Source of the DNA: Peristeroidobacter soli
GTDB taxonomy: Bacteria; Pseudomonadota; Gammaproteobacteria; Steroidobacterales; Steroidobacteraceae
NCBI RefSeq assembly: GCF_004138485.1
Contig: NZ_RYEV01000003.1
Coordinates: 558,001 to 622,000, forward strand
Reading direction: 5' to 3'
DNA: 64,000 bases
Numbering within the stretch: position 1 is the first letter of the stretch; each line of letters begins with the position of its first letter. A model generated the notes under the pieces. That model saw only the letters and a list, made by a program, of their open reading frames with translations, made no database searches and had not been told where the DNA came from. A program made the translations under genes and the position numbers. Shown one piece after another: positions 25,098-34,390 of this stretch.

Positions 25098-26330
25098 ATG
25101 CGGGTCGGCATGGGCGCGGCGAAGGACTCTCTCTCGATCGGCGAAGCGCGACGAGTCGCAATAGCGGCCCAACAATTCCTGGGCGGCGGCAGTGCGCCAC
25201 GCAGTGGCAAGGCGTTCGCGGAGATCGTGCGGCGCCTGGGCGTCGTGCAGATCGATTCAGTCAATGTCCTGGTCCGTTCGCACTATCTGCCGATATTTTC
25301 CCGGCGCGGTCACTACAAGAGCACGCTGCTCGAGCGCGCGGCTTATGACGATCGACTGTTGTTCGAATACTGGGGCCACGAAGCTTCGTTGCTCCCCGTC
25401 GAATCGTATCCATTGTTCCGCTGGCGCATGGACGATGCGCGCAACGGCGTCGGCACGTGGGGCCGGCTCAAACGCTATGCGAACGATCACCAGGATCTGG
25501 TGAAAGCCGCGCTCGATCAGATTCGCGAGCGGGGTCCGCTGGGCGCGAGTGAATTGACCGGCGCGGGCAAATCCAAAGGCAGCTGGTGGGGCTGGAGCGA
25601 GGGCAAGGAAATCCTCGAGTGGCTGTTCTGGATCGGGGACGTGACCACCGCGCGCCGGCGCAACTTCGAGCGCATCTACGACCTGCCCGAACGCGTGTTG
25701 CCCGAGGCGCCGCGAAATGCGCCTGTGCCTTCACGAGAGCACGCCCAGCGCGAGCTGACGATGATTGGCGCCAGAGCCATGGGGGTGGCAACGGCGCGCG
25801 ACCTGCGCGATTACTTCCGGCTTCCGGCGAAGGAAGCGGCGGCGCGGCTGGGTGAGCTGGTGGAAGAGGGCAAGCTGGTGCCTGTCAACGTGGAAGGCTG
25901 GAAGCAGCAGGGTTATTTGCATCACGAAGCGAAGCTTCCGCCGGCGGGCAAAGTCGCCGATATCGCGGCGCTGTTATCGCCGTTCGATTCATTGATCTGG
26001 GAACGTCAGCGCACGCAACGGCTGTTCGATTTTCATTTTCGCCTGGAGATCTACACGCCGAGTCACAAGCGTTTGCATGGTTACTACGTGCTGCCGCTGC
26101 TGCTGGGCGAGCGCATCGTCGGACGCGTCGATCTGAAATCGGAACGGCAGAGCGGGGTGTTGCAAGTGAAGGGTGGCAGCGTCGAGCCGGGGATCAAACC
26201 GGAGAGGGCAGTCGAGCCGCTGGCGAAACAGTTGAGCGAGTTGGCCGCCTGGCTGGGGTTGGAGAGTTACGCGGTCACAACTCGAAAAGGTGAACTCATG
26301 CGCGAACTCAAGAAGCTGAAGTCGCGCTGA
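25098..26330 (+). CDS. YcaQ-like winged-helix DNA glycosylase
   Basis: The protein has 410 residues. HTH_42 family motifs include VQIDSVNVLVRSHYLPIFSR near residue 51, FEYWGHEASLLPVESYPLFRWR near residue 94, DVTTARRRNFERIYDLPERVLP near residue 182, and a C-terminal LLSPFDSLIWERQRTQRLFDF near residue 290. The QxD-type residues in the first motif correspond to the catalytic position proposed for E. coli YcaQ/AlkX, which unhooks interstrand crosslinks. The start codon could be the ATG at 25098 or at 25110. Two DNA-alkylation repair genes (this and ogt) lie within 6 kb. Confidence 0.85.
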   Translation: MRVGMGAAKDSLSIGEARRVAIAAQQFLGGGSAPRSGKAFAEIVRRLGVVQIDSVNVLVRSHYLPIFSRRGHYKSTLLERAAYDDRLLFEYWGHEASLLPVESYPLFRWRMDDARNGVGTWGRLKRYANDHQDLVKAALDQIRERGPLGASELTGAGKSKGSWWGWSEGKEILEWLFWIGDVTTARRRNFERIYDLPERVLPEAPRNAPVPSREHAQRELTMIGARAMGVATARDLRDYFRLPAKEAAARLGELVEEGKLVPVNVEGWKQQGYLHHEAKLPPAGKVADIAALLSPFDSLIWERQRTQRLFDFHFRLEIYTPSHKRLHGYYVLPLLLGERIVGRVDLKSERQSGVLQVKGGSVEPGIKPERAVEPLAKQLSELAAWLGLESYAVTTRKGELMRELKKLKSR

Positions 26331-26348
26331 ATAAAGGTGACTGTGGCT

Positions 26349-26423
26349 TCAGCCCCCGCCGCGGACCGACCAGCCGAACACGCACATCACGATGAACAGT
26401 GTCAGATAAAACAACACGCTCAT
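26349..26423 (-). CDS. possible 24-residue single-pass membrane peptide
   Basis: On the minus strand, ATG at 26421-26423 opens a 24-residue frame reading VLFYLTLFIVMCVFGWSV, a complete hydrophobic helix, ending RGGG before TGA. A GGAG element lies 9 nt upstream. The frame fills the gap between the rpoD terminator and the end of the YcaQ-like gene. Its small size means chance cannot be excluded; the hydrophobicity and ribosome site are the only support. Confidence 0.3.
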   Translation of the reverse strand: MSVLFYLTLFIVMCVFGWSVRGGG

Positions 26424-26516
26424 TGCCGCCCACTCCAATCTCCCGTCTTGTCGAAAAAACGCGAGGCGGGGGTGGTCGGTTCCCGTTGTAGAAAATGCGT
26501 ATTCTGCCCTCGGGCC

Positions 26517-26547
26517 CAAAAAACAAAGCCCCCGTGAGGGGGCTTTG
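26517..26547 (-). terminator. Rho-independent terminator after rpoD
   Basis: Read on the minus strand, the stem AAAGCCCCC / GGGGGCTTT with a four-base loop TCAC is followed by G and TTTTTT. The tract runs downstream of the rpoD stop and before the YcaQ-like gene. This is a strong intrinsic terminator for the rpsU-rpoD block. Confidence 0.85.
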
Positions 26548-26578
26548 TCAGCTCACCAAAGAAAGCTGAACTTTAGTT

Positions 26579-28468
26579 CTAGTCATCCATCAGGAAGCTG
26601 CGCAGCTGCTCGCTGCGGCTCGGATGACGCAGCTTGCGCAGCGCCTTCGCTTCGATCTGACGAATGCGCTCGCGCGTCACGTCGAACTGCTTGCCCACTT
26701 CTTCCAGCGTGTGGTCGGTATTCATGTCGATACCGAAACGCATCCGCAGGACCTTCGCTTCGCGCGGCGTCAGGCCGGCGAGAACGGAGTGCGTGGTCTC
26801 GCGCAGGGATTCCATCGTGGCGGAGTCGATCGGCGAGTCCACCGAAGTGTCCTCGATGAAATCGCCAAGGTGCGAATCCTCGTCGTCACCGATCGGCGTT
26901 TCCATGGAGATCGGCTCCTTGGCGATCTTGAGCACGCGGCGGACCTTGTCCTCCGGCATTTCCATGCGCACCGCCAGCTCTTCCGGCGTCGGCTCGCGAC
27001 CCATCTCCTGCAGCATCTGCCGCGAAATGCGGTTCAGCTTGTTGATGGTCTCGATCATGTGCACCGGGATACGGATGGTGCGTGCCTGGTCGGCGATCGA
27101 ACGCGTGATGGCCTGGCGAATCCACCAGGTCGCATAGGTCGAGAACTTGTAACCGCGACGGTATTCGAACTTGTCGACGGCCTTCATCAAGCCGATGTTG
27201 CCTTCCTGGATCAGGTCGAGGAATTGCAGGCCGCGGTTGGTGTACTTCTTCGCGATCGAGATCACCAGACGGAGGTTGGCTTCCACCATCTCCTTCTTGG
27301 CGCGGCGGGCCTTGGCTTCGCCCACGGCCACTTCGCGGTTGATCTCTTTGACTTCCGCGATCGTCAGGTGCACGCGCTCCTCGAGCGACATCAGCTTCTT
27401 CTGCTGCTTCTCGATCTCTTCACGCAGACGCGCGAGCGCGGCCGAGTGCTTGCGCTTGGCGCGGATGTGCTTGTCGAGCCACTTGGTGTTGGTCTCGTTC
27501 TTCGGGAAGGTCGAGATGAAATCCTTGCGCGGCATGCCGGCATCGCGCACGCACAGGATCATGATCTGCTTCTCGAGGTTGCGGATCTCGGCGACGTTGT
27601 CGCGCAGCTGCACGATCAGCGCGTCGAACATCTTCGGCGACAGCTTGAGCTCCATGAACTCGCCGGCGACCTTCTTGCGCAGCTTGACCGACTTCGGGTC
27701 CTTGCCGGTCTTGTCCTCGGCCATGGCCTTGAGCACCTGCTGGTGCCCCTTGGCGATGGATAGGAAGCGGCGCGCGGCCTCTTCCGGATCCGGACCGGTC
27801 TCGAGGGTCTCTTCGTCCTCGCTGTTGCCGTCGCCTTCCTCGTCCTCGGTCTCTTCCTCAGCCGGCGCGGCAGCCGCCGCCAGTTTCGGATTGACCGGCG
27901 CGGCGATTTCGTCCGGCGCGTTCGGGTCGATGAAGCCGGTGATGATGTCGACCAGGCGGCCCTGACCGGCCTTCACCTGCTCATACTGGTTGAGCATGAA
28001 GTTGTAGGTGAGGGGATAGCTGGACAGCGCACCCCGCACCGTGTCCAGGCCTTCCTCGATGCGCTTGGCGATACGGATTTCGCCTTCGCGGGTCAGCAGC
28101 TCGACCGTGCCCATTTCGCGCATGTACATGCGGACCGGGTCGGTCGTGCGGCCGAATTCGGCGTCGACCGTGGCGAGCGCGGCCGCGGCTTCTTCGGCGG
28201 CCTCCTCGTCGGCGACTACCGGCTCGGCCAGCAACAGGGCTTCGGACTCCGGTGCCTTCTCGTACACCGTGATGCCCATGTCGTTAATCATGTTGACGAT
28301 ATCTTCGATCTGTTCCGGATCGACGATTTCGCTGGGCAGATGGTCATTGACCTCGACGTACGTCAGGTAGCCCTGCTCCTTGCCACGGGCAATCAGCAGC
28401 TTCAATTGCGATTGACGCTCATCGGCGATCTGCGCCGGTTCCTTTTTTGCTGCCAAGGTTTTGCTCAA
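26579..28468 (-). CDS. rpoD: RNA polymerase primary sigma factor
   Basis: This 629-residue protein has region 1.1 at the N-terminus (residues 15-90) and region 1.2 with [16 protein letters not shown] near residue 111. A non-conserved acidic insertion ([17 protein letters not shown]) lies near residue 205. Region 2 contains [21 protein letters not shown] and [10 protein letters not shown] near residue 450, and region 4.2 ends [17 protein letters not shown] near residue 600. All core contacts for -10 and -35 recognition are present. It is the last gene of the macromolecular-synthesis block and is followed by a strong terminator. Confidence 0.97.
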   Translation of the reverse strand: MSKTLAAKKEPAQIADERQSQLKLLIARGKEQGYLTYVEVNDHLPSEIVDPEQIEDIVNMINDMGITVYEKAPESEALLLAEPVVADEEAAEEAAAALATVDAEFGRTTDPVRMYMREMGTVELLTREGEIRIAKRIEEGLDTVRGALSSYPLTYNFMLNQYEQVKAGQGRLVDIITGFIDPNAPDEIAAPVNPKLAAAAAPAEEETEDEEGDGNSEDEETLETGPDPEEAARRFLSIAKGHQQVLKAMAEDKTGKDPKSVKLRKKVAGEFMELKLSPKMFDALIVQLRDNVAEIRNLEKQIMILCVRDAGMPRKDFISTFPKNETNTKWLDKHIRAKRKHSAALARLREEIEKQQKKLMSLEERVHLTIAEVKEINREVAVGEAKARRAKKEMVEANLRLVISIAKKYTNRGLQFLDLIQEGNIGLMKAVDKFEYRRGYKFSTYATWWIRQAITRSIADQARTIRIPVHMIETINKLNRISRQMLQEMGREPTPEELAVRMEMPEDKVRRVLKIAKEPISMETPIGDDEDSHLGDFIEDTSVDSPIDSATMESLRETTHSVLAGLTPREAKVLRMRFGIDMNTDHTLEEVGKQFDVTRERIRQIEAKALRKLRHPSRSEQLRSFLMDD

Positions 28469-28557
28469 GTCGGGGCCCTCACGTGCTGTCGGGGGTGGGC
28501 GGGCTTAAAAAGACCGCGCAGTGTACTTTGATCGTTTTCCGGGCGCTAGGTTCGCGT

Positions 28558-30321
28558 TCACGCACCATTATCGACCGGAGGTTTACGGGCCAGCAGCCCC
28601 TGTAACTCGGCCTTTTCCGCATCGGTCCGGTCCGTCTTCTTTAACAAAAAGTCGGTTCGAAGCCGCGCCGCCTCCTCGCCAAGCCGCTGGACTGCGTCGA
28701 CCAGCTCCCTGGCGGCGCCGGCGGCATCGACCAGGCACTCCTGAGCGGCCAATTTCGCCAGGTGCTCAACATCGGGGCGGTCCCGCCAGCGTTCAAGCAG
28801 CGCTCCTGTGTTAGCGCATGGCCGGCGGCCTAGTTCCTCGATCAAATCGATCAACAAGGCGATTCCCGGCCTTGCCAGCGTGGCCAGGGCCGGATTCAAC
28901 ACGACTTTGTCGGCAATTTGCGGGTAATGCACCAATAAAGAGATCGCCTGACGGACCAGATTGCGCCGGCCCGCCTGAACCTGCGGCCGGGCCGGGGTAC
29001 GTGCCGGCTCCACGGTCGCGGGTTTCGTTTCCGCGCCCTCACCTAACATAGACGTCAAACGACCGCTTTTCAGGCCCACGGTTTTCGCAACTTCGTCGGC
29101 CAGCAATTCACGGAATATTCCGGCGGGGATGCGCTCGAGCAATGGTCGTGCCAGGGCCCCCAGCTGAGCCCGTCCGTCGATGCTGCGGATATCGACCTGC
29201 GCGCTCAGCTGATTGATGAAATATTCAGACAACGGCAGCGCCTGTTTGATCCGGGCCTCGAACGCTTCGCGGCCTTCCTCGCCGACCAGGGTGTCCGGGT
29301 CGTGGCCCTCGGGCAGAAACAGGAACCGGATCTGACGGCCCTCGCGCACCTGACTCAGCGAATTCTCCAGCGCCTTCCACGCGGCCGCCCGGCCGGCGCG
29401 GTCGCCGTCGAAACAGAACGTCACTTCGTTACAGATGCGGAACACGCGTGCCAGATGCTCCGGGGTCGTGGCCGTGCCCAGCGTGGCCACGGCATAAGTG
29501 ATGCCAGCCTGATGAAGACGAACCACATCCATATAGCCTTCAACGATCAACAGCCGGGTCAGGGTTCGGCTCGCCTGCCGGGCTTCATATAAGCCATAAA
29601 GCTCCCGGCCTTTGTGAAACAGTTCCGTTTCCGGCGAGTTCATATACTTCGGCTCGCCCTTATCGAGCACTCGCCCGCCGAAACCGATGGTGCGCCCGCG
29701 CGCATCCCGGATCGGGAACATCACCCGATCCCGAAACCGGTCGTAATGACCTGAACGGTTGTCCCGCTCGATGATCATTCCCGTCTGCAGCAGCCGCTGC
29801 CGTTCGGCGTCGCTGCCACCCAATAGCTTGAGTACCGAGTCCCAGGCATCCGGGGCGTATCCGAGGCCAAAAGTCAGGGCCGTTTCGCCGGTGATACCAC
29901 GGGCCTTGAAATAGTCCTTACCGCGATCCGTGTTCATCAACTCGCTGCGGTAGAAACCCGCGGCTTTCTCCAATGTCGCGAACAATGCATCCGAGGGCGG
30001 CGGCCGCTGGCCCGGGGTTTGCTCGCGCGGCACTTCGACGCCGATCCGGTCCGCCAGTTCCTCGATCGCGTCGACGAAGCCCATGTTGTCGTGCTTCATC
30101 AGGAAGCCGAGCGCGTTGCCGTGCTCGCCGCAGCCGAAGCAGTGATAGAAGTTCTTGTCCGGGACCACGGTGAACGACGGTGTCTTCTCGCCATGGAACG
30201 GGCAGCAGCCCTTGTATTCCTTGCCGTGCTTTTTCAACGGCACGCGGCTGCCGATCAGCTCGACCAGGTCGACCCGGGTGATCAGATCTTCGATGAAATG
30301 TTTGGGGATGAGGCCGGACAC
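28558..30321 (-). CDS. dnaG: DNA primase
   Basis: The protein has 587 residues. The N-terminal zinc finger is CCPFHGEKTPSF...YHCFGCG (CHC2, residues 37-66). The RNA polymerase core has YMNSPETELFHKGRELYGL near residue 230, then the TOPRIM domain with LIVEGYMDVV near residue 262 and FDGDRAGRAA near residue 312. The C-terminal helicase-binding domain is present. It synthesises RNA primers at the fork with DnaB. Located between yqeY and rpoD as in E. coli. Confidence 0.96.
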   Translation of the reverse strand: MSGLIPKHFIEDLITRVDLVELIGSRVPLKKHGKEYKGCCPFHGEKTPSFTVVPDKNFYHCFGCGEHGNALGFLMKHDNMGFVDAIEELADRIGVEVPREQTPGQRPPPSDALFATLEKAAGFYRSELMNTDRGKDYFKARGITGETALTFGLGYAPDAWDSVLKLLGGSDAERQRLLQTGMIIERDNRSGHYDRFRDRVMFPIRDARGRTIGFGGRVLDKGEPKYMNSPETELFHKGRELYGLYEARQASRTLTRLLIVEGYMDVVRLHQAGITYAVATLGTATTPEHLARVFRICNEVTFCFDGDRAGRAAAWKALENSLSQVREGRQIRFLFLPEGHDPDTLVGEEGREAFEARIKQALPLSEYFINQLSAQVDIRSIDGRAQLGALARPLLERIPAGIFRELLADEVAKTVGLKSGRLTSMLGEGAETKPATVEPARTPARPQVQAGRRNLVRQAISLLVHYPQIADKVVLNPALATLARPGIALLIDLIEELGRRPCANTGALLERWRDRPDVEHLAKLAAQECLVDAAGAARELVDAVQRLGEEAARLRTDFLLKKTDRTDAEKAELQGLLARKPPVDNGA

Positions 30322-30370
30322 GAATACAAGAGTATGCGCGGCGACGGGGCCGGCATAGAGCCCGGTTGTC

Positions 30371-30820
30371 TCAGCCGCCGAGCTTGGCCTTCAGCTTGGC
30401 ACTGGCACTGGCCATGTCGGTGCGACCCTGCGCCTTCTGCTTGAGCAGCGCCATGGCCTTGCCCATTTCCTTGATGGACGTGGCGCCGGCTTCGGCGATG
30501 GCCTGGGCGATCAGGGCGTCGACTTCCGCCTCGCTGAGTGCTTCAGGCATATAGACCTGCAGCAGGTCGATTTCCTTCTGTTCCTTGGCGACCAGGTCCT
30601 CGCGACCGCCGCTCTGGAACTGCGCGATGGATTCCTTGCGCATCTTGATCATCTTCTCGATCACGGCCAGCACCTGGGTGTCGTCGAGCTGAATGCGCTC
30701 GTCGACTTCGCGCTGCTTGATGGCGGAGGTGATCATCCGGATGGTGCCGAGGCGCTCGCTGTCCTTGGCCTTCATCGCCGTCTTCATGTCTTCGGTGATG
30801 CGGTCTTTGAGTGAGGACAT
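30371..30820 (-). CDS. yqeY: GatB/YqeY domain protein
   Basis: This 149-residue, all-helical protein starts SLKDRITEDMKTAMKAKDSERL and has IRMITSAIKQREVDERIQLDD near residue 26. The GatB/YqeY helical domain ends PMxxGKAMxxL-like (SIKEMGKAMALLKQKAQGRTD). The domain resembles the tail of aspartyl/glutamyl-tRNA amidotransferase GatB, though free-standing YqeY has no proven enzyme activity. It lies between rpsU and dnaG, a common placement in proteobacteria. Confidence 0.92.
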   Translation of the reverse strand: MSSLKDRITEDMKTAMKAKDSERLGTIRMITSAIKQREVDERIQLDDTQVLAVIEKMIKMRKESIAQFQSGGREDLVAKEQKEIDLLQVYMPEALSEAEVDALIAQAIAEAGATSIKEMGKAMALLKQKAQGRTDMASASAKLKAKLGG

Positions 30821-30895
30821 GGCGGCTATCGAACTTCGGCGGGGAGGGGAATCGGCGGGGACGGGGCTTGCGGCCCCATCCCGGAGACAGATCTA

Positions 30896-31123
30896 TCAGT
30901 AAGCGCGGACGCGAGCCGGGCCGCGGCTGCTGCCGTCGCGGGTGACGCGCTTCATGTGGCGCTTCACGGCGGCGGCCTTCTTGCGTTTACGTTCCTGAGT
31001 GGGCTTTTCGTAGAATTCCCGGCGGCGCAGTTCCGTCAGGACCCCGGCCTTTTCGCAGGCGCGCTTGAAGCGCCGCAAGGCGGCATCGAAGTACTCGTTT
31101 TCTCGGACGCGAACGCTCGGCAT
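30896..31123 (-). CDS. rpsU: 30S ribosomal protein S21
   Basis: This 75-residue basic protein starts [26 protein letters not shown], the universal S21 opening, with the [25 protein letters not shown] core. It is slightly longer at the C-terminus ([16 protein letters not shown]) than the 71-residue E. coli protein. It is the first gene of the rpsU-yqeY-dnaG-rpoD block. The divergent tsaD gene starts 271 bp away; the intergenic segment holds promoters for both, but I cannot assign -10/-35 boxes confidently. Confidence 0.96.
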   Translation of the reverse strand: MPSVRVRENEYFDAALRRFKRACEKAGVLTELRRREFYEKPTQERKRKKAAAVKRHMKRVTRDGSSRGPARVRAY

Positions 31124-31394
31124 TACTAACCTCGGAATGTGAACACGGCCCGCTTCGGTCGATTCGAGCCGACGACGAGCGCCGAAGACTGGCGTCGGGG
31201 TCGAGGACGAAACGAGACGGGGACGATTGAGAGCGCGGCAGTCTAATGGCCCGCGCGGGGAAAAGCAAAATTCCCGGGCTTCCGGCCGCCCGGGGCACGA
31301 TCGCGGCCCGTTTTTGCCGCTTGGGGGTTAAGCTTCGCGCCCCCAAAGTTGGCTTTTGGGCATTTTCCTACGCAACCCGCCCTACGCAGTTCAA

Positions 31395-32423
31395 GTGAAA
31401 GTCCTCGGCATCGAAACCTCCTGCGACGAGACCGCCGCCGCCGTTTACGACGGCGAACGCGGGCTGCTGTCCCATGCCCTCTATAGCCAGGTCCAGCTGC
31501 ACGCCATTTACGGCGGCGTCGTGCCTGAACTGGCGTCGCGCGACCATGTGAAGAAGCTGCTGCCGCTGGTTCAGCAGGCGCTGGCCGAGGCGAAAATCGA
31601 GGCGGATCAGCTGGATGGCGTCGCCTACACCGCCGGCCCGGGCCTGGTCGGGGCATTGCTGGTAGGCGCTTCGGTGGCGCGCAGCCTGGCGTTTGCCTGG
31701 GGCAAGCCGGCGGTTGGAGTCCATCATTTAGAAGGACATTTGCTGGCCCCCATGCTGGAGACCGCCGCGCCGGACTTTCCGTTCCTGGCGCTGCTGGTGT
31801 CGGGGGGCCATACCTTGCTGGCCGAAGTGCGCGGCTTGGGGGAGTACCAGATCATCGGATCGTCGCTGGATGATGCCGCCGGGGAGGCCTTCGACAAGAC
31901 GGCCAAGATGCTCGGCCTGCCGTATCCCGGCGGCCCGGCGCTGGCCAGGCTGGCGGATACGGGCAAGCCCGGCGGCTTCGACTTCCCGCGCCCCATGCTC
32001 GACCGGCCGGGGCTGGATTTCAGCTTTAGTGGGTTGAAGACCGCGGTGGTGGTCGCGATTCGCGGCCGGCAGCTCGATGAACAGACGCGCGCCGACGTTG
32101 CTTATGAGTTTCAGCAGGCTGTGGTCGAAACGCTGGTCGCCAAATGCGCGCGCGCCGCGAAGCAGACGGGGCTGAAGACGTTGGTCGTTGCGGGCGGTGT
32201 GGGTGCGAATCGACGGTTGCGCGCGGAGCTGCAGGCGTTGGGTGAGAAGCGCGGCTTGCGAGTGTTATATCCGCGCCCGGAGTTTTGCACCGACAACGCA
32301 GCGATGATCGCGTACGCTGGTTATCGCCGGCTCGCGGCGGGCGAGCACGACGACCTGAAGATTCGCGCCACCGCGCGCTGGCCGCTCGATACGCTGCGCA
32401 ACCCTTCCGTCATTGGTCATTAG
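31395..32423 (+). CDS. tsaD: tRNA threonylcarbamoyladenosine transferase TsaD
   Basis: The protein has 342 residues with start GTG at 31395, giving [19 protein letters not shown], the canonical TsaD N-terminus; a longer in-frame extension has no homology. Metal-ligand motif [11 protein letters not shown] lies near residue 110, then [25 protein letters not shown] near residue 157, and [13 protein letters not shown] near residue 297. It completes t6A37 synthesis with TsaB, TsaC and TsaE. The classic tsaD/rpsU divergent pairing is present. Confidence 0.95.
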   Translation: MKVLGIETSCDETAAAVYDGERGLLSHALYSQVQLHAIYGGVVPELASRDHVKKLLPLVQQALAEAKIEADQLDGVAYTAGPGLVGALLVGASVARSLAFAWGKPAVGVHHLEGHLLAPMLETAAPDFPFLALLVSGGHTLLAEVRGLGEYQIIGSSLDDAAGEAFDKTAKMLGLPYPGGPALARLADTGKPGGFDFPRPMLDRPGLDFSFSGLKTAVVVAIRGRQLDEQTRADVAYEFQQAVVETLVAKCARAAKQTGLKTLVVAGGVGANRRLRAELQALGEKRGLRVLYPRPEFCTDNAAMIAYAGYRRLAAGEHDDLKIRATARWPLDTLRNPSVIGH

Positions 32424-32433
32424 TCATTTCTCA

Positions 32434-32826
32434 ATGGACAAGATCTTTCTTTCCCAGCTCAGCGTTGAATGCATCGTCGGCATTTGGGATTGGGAACGGC
32501 GCGTCAAACAGACCGTCATCATCGATGTCGAGATGGCCGCCGATATCCGCAAAGCCGCGGCGACCGATCACATCGACGACACGATCGATTACAAACGAGT
32601 CGCCAAGCGATTGCTGTCGTTCGTGGGTGAGTCGCAGTACCAGCTCGTGGAGACCCTTTGCGAGGCGATTGCGCGAGTGATCGTGACGGAGTTTGGCGTG
32701 GCGTGGGTAAAGGTGCGGCTGAACAAGCGTGGCGCGATTCGCGGCGCGAAAGATGTCGGTATCGAGATCGAGCGGCGCGCGGAGGATTACGCCGGCGTGG
32801 CAGTGGCGCAGCAGACTCAGCCATGA
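32434..32826 (+). CDS. folB: dihydroneopterin aldolase
   Basis: The protein has 130 residues. It contains LSVECIVGIWDWERRVKQTVIIDVEM near the N-terminus (the conserved active-site Tyr position here reads IVGIWDWE), IDDTIDYKRVAKRL near residue 47, and FVGESQYQLVETLCEAIARVI near residue 59. A C-terminal VKVRLNKRGAIRGAKDVGIEIER follows. It converts dihydroneopterin to 6-hydroxymethyl-dihydropterin. The stop overlaps the start of a small repeat gene (ATGA at 32823-32826). Confidence 0.9.
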   Translation: MDKIFLSQLSVECIVGIWDWERRVKQTVIIDVEMAADIRKAAATDHIDDTIDYKRVAKRLLSFVGESQYQLVETLCEAIARVIVTEFGVAWVKVRLNKRGAIRGAKDVGIEIERRAEDYAGVAVAQQTQP

Positions 32827-33086
32827 CGAATAACTCAGCCACTGATTTAAAAGAGAAGACTTGCGCGCTGGCACGGAAAGGAGCCGCCGCTGCTGAACCG
32901 TTGAACAACGCAGTCTTCTCAGCTGTTCGGAAAGGAGCCGCTGCTGAGCCGTTGAACAACACGGTCTTCGCAGCTGTTCGGAGAGGAGCCGCTGCTGAGC
33001 ATCTGAGCAAGGGGTTCTTCATGTCGGCTGGGAAGGGCACGGCCGGTGGGCATAGGGCGGCTTGTTTGAACGGGCGGCGGGCATGA
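32823..33086 (+). CDS. 87-residue repeat protein between folB and folK
   Basis: The frame starts at an ATG overlapping the folB stop and ends at a TGA overlapping the folK ATG (both ATGA), so it is positioned for coupled translation with both folate genes. It encodes three imperfect 17-18-residue repeats with the pattern RKGAAAEPLNNxVFxA, then a basic tail (GGHRAACLNGRRA). There is no signal peptide or known motif. I do not recognise it. It could be a real small protein or an in-frame remnant of an expanding DNA repeat. The ATGA at both ends favours translation. Confidence 0.55.
   Translation: MTNNSATDLKEKTCALARKGAAAAEPLNNAVFSAVRKGAAAEPLNNTVFAAVRRGAAAEHLSKGFFMSAGKGTAGGHRAACLNGRRA
32874..33029 (+). 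repeat. three tandem 51-54 bp repeats
   Basis: The units begin at 32874, 32928 and 32979 with CGG(A)AAGGAGCCGC or close variants, and each contains GCTGCTGA(G/A)CCGTTGAACAAC. The third copy diverges in its second half. Spacing is a multiple of three, so the reading frame is preserved. Each copy carries an AAAGGAG-like (or AGAGGAG) element resembling a ribosome site. Confidence 0.8.
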
Positions 33087-33625
33087 CGGCCGTTTATGTA
33101 GCGGCCGGCAGCAATGTCGAGCCGGAGCGATATTTGTCGGTGGCGTTACGCGCGCTGGCCGCGACCTTCGGGCCGCTGACGTTGTCGCCGGCTTACAAGA
33201 ACAAAGCCGTGGGATTCGAGGGCGCGGACTTCATTAATCTGGTTGTCGGCTTCGGCACGCAAGAGCCGGTTGCCGAAGTCCGGCAGCAATTGCAGAAAAT
33301 CGAAGCCGTCTGCGATCGCCCGCCGGGCGCGCCGAAGTGGGCGCCGCGGACCATGGATCTCGACATCCTTCTCTTTGGCGATCTGATCAGTAACGACCCT
33401 GGCCTGATCATTCCTCGGCCCGATCTGCTGAAGCGACCGTACATGCTCAAGCCGATGGCCGACATAGCGCCCGACGTCCAACATCCGGCGCTGGGCAAAA
33501 CGATGCGCGAGCTCTGGGAGACCTTTCCGGGGCGCGGCGACCATCAGATGGTCGAGGTGCTGCTCGGTGGCGAGCCTACCAACCCACACTCCGCCCCCCG
33601 TCGACAGCCAGAATCTGGCCGGTGA
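33083..33625 (+). CDS. folK: HPPK: 6-hydroxymethyl-dihydropterin pyrophosphokinase
   Basis: The protein has 180 residues from the ATG at 33083. HPPK motifs are VYVAAGSNVEPERYL at the N-terminus, then FINLVVGFGT near residue 51, and the signature PKWAPRTMDLDILLFGD near residue 85, which holds the Mg-ATP Asp pair, followed by IIPRPDLLKRPYML. It acts after FolB. Its 3' end overlaps the convergent pteridine reductase gene by 50 bp. Confidence 0.93.
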   Translation: MTAVYVAAGSNVEPERYLSVALRALAATFGPLTLSPAYKNKAVGFEGADFINLVVGFGTQEPVAEVRQQLQKIEAVCDRPPGAPKWAPRTMDLDILLFGDLISNDPGLIIPRPDLLKRPYMLKPMADIAPDVQHPALGKTMRELWETFPGRGDHQMVEVLLGGEPTNPHSAPRRQPESGR

Positions 33626-34328
33626 CGAACGGCGCGTCCTTCGCGAAGAACAGGGCCGTGCGCACGATGTCCGGCGGCGAGCCGCTGCGTTTGAGCAACG
33701 TCTTATCGATGATTTCCTGTTTCACCGTTTCATCCAAGCCGCCCTCGGGCCACAAGATCGGCCCGGGCGCGATGCCGTTGACCCGCACTTCCGGCCCCAG
33801 CTCGCGCGCCAACGAACGCGTAAGCATTACCAGTCCGGCCTTGGCGGTGGAATAAACAGGATGCTGTGGCAGCGGGCGCTGGGCGTGGATGTCGATCATG
33901 TTGATGATCAGACCCTGCGTTTCCTTGAGCGCCGGCGCGGCGGCCTGCGACAGGAACAGCGGCGCGCGCACGTTGGTGCCCATCAGGTCGTCCCACTGCT
34001 TGCCCGTGACAGTCCCGAGCGGAGTGGGATAAAACGACGAGGCGTTGTTGATCAGCACGTCGAGGCGGCCGAACGCGCGCGTGGTTCGTTCGACCAGCGA
34101 CGACAGTGCCTCGAGGTCGAGCAGATCGGCGGTGGCGCAGATGGCCGAGCCGTCGCGGCGGGCGTTCAGCTCGTCACGCAACTGTTCCGCTTCGCCGGCC
34201 GAACGGTGAAAATGAATGCAGACGTTGGCGCCCTCGGCATGAAAGCCGCGGGCCAATGCCGCACCGATGCGGCGGGCCGCGCCGGTGATCAGCACCGAAC
34301 GCTGGGCGAGTGCGTTGGAAGTGTCCAT
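33576..34328 (-). CDS. short-chain dehydrogenase, pteridine reductase-like
   Basis: This 250-residue SDR protein has VLITGAARRIGAALARGFH near residue 12. The basic TGxxRRIG cofactor loop is typical of pteridine reductases that use NADPH. NNASSFYPTPLG near residue 93 and the catalytic YSTAKAGL (YxxxK) near residue 158 follow, then VNGIAPGPILWPEG. Members reduce dihydrofolate, dihydromonapterin or biopterin (FolM/PTR1). Its position beside folB-folK supports a folate or pterin role. Convergent overlap with folK. Confidence 0.85.
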   Translation of the reverse strand: MDTSNALAQRSVLITGAARRIGAALARGFHAEGANVCIHFHRSAGEAEQLRDELNARRDGSAICATADLLDLEALSSLVERTTRAFGRLDVLINNASSFYPTPLGTVTGKQWDDLMGTNVRAPLFLSQAAAPALKETQGLIINMIDIHAQRPLPQHPVYSTAKAGLVMLTRSLARELGPEVRVNGIAPGPILWPEGGLDETVKQEIIDKTLLKRSGSPPDIVRTALFFAKDAPFVTGQILAVDGGRSVGW

Positions 34329-34390
34329 GCAGGTATGGTGAACGAACGGATGATTGCTGCAAGTCCGGCGGATTTGTCGGGGCAGGGCGC

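Noticed and set aside
26624-27763. Plus-strand frames opposite rpoD
   Set aside because: Shadow of the sigma factor reading frame, without ribosome site or recognisable domain.
32874-33029. Tandem repeats as a CRISPR array
   Set aside because: The repeats are adjacent, lack unique spacers, encode protein in frame and have no cas genes nearby.
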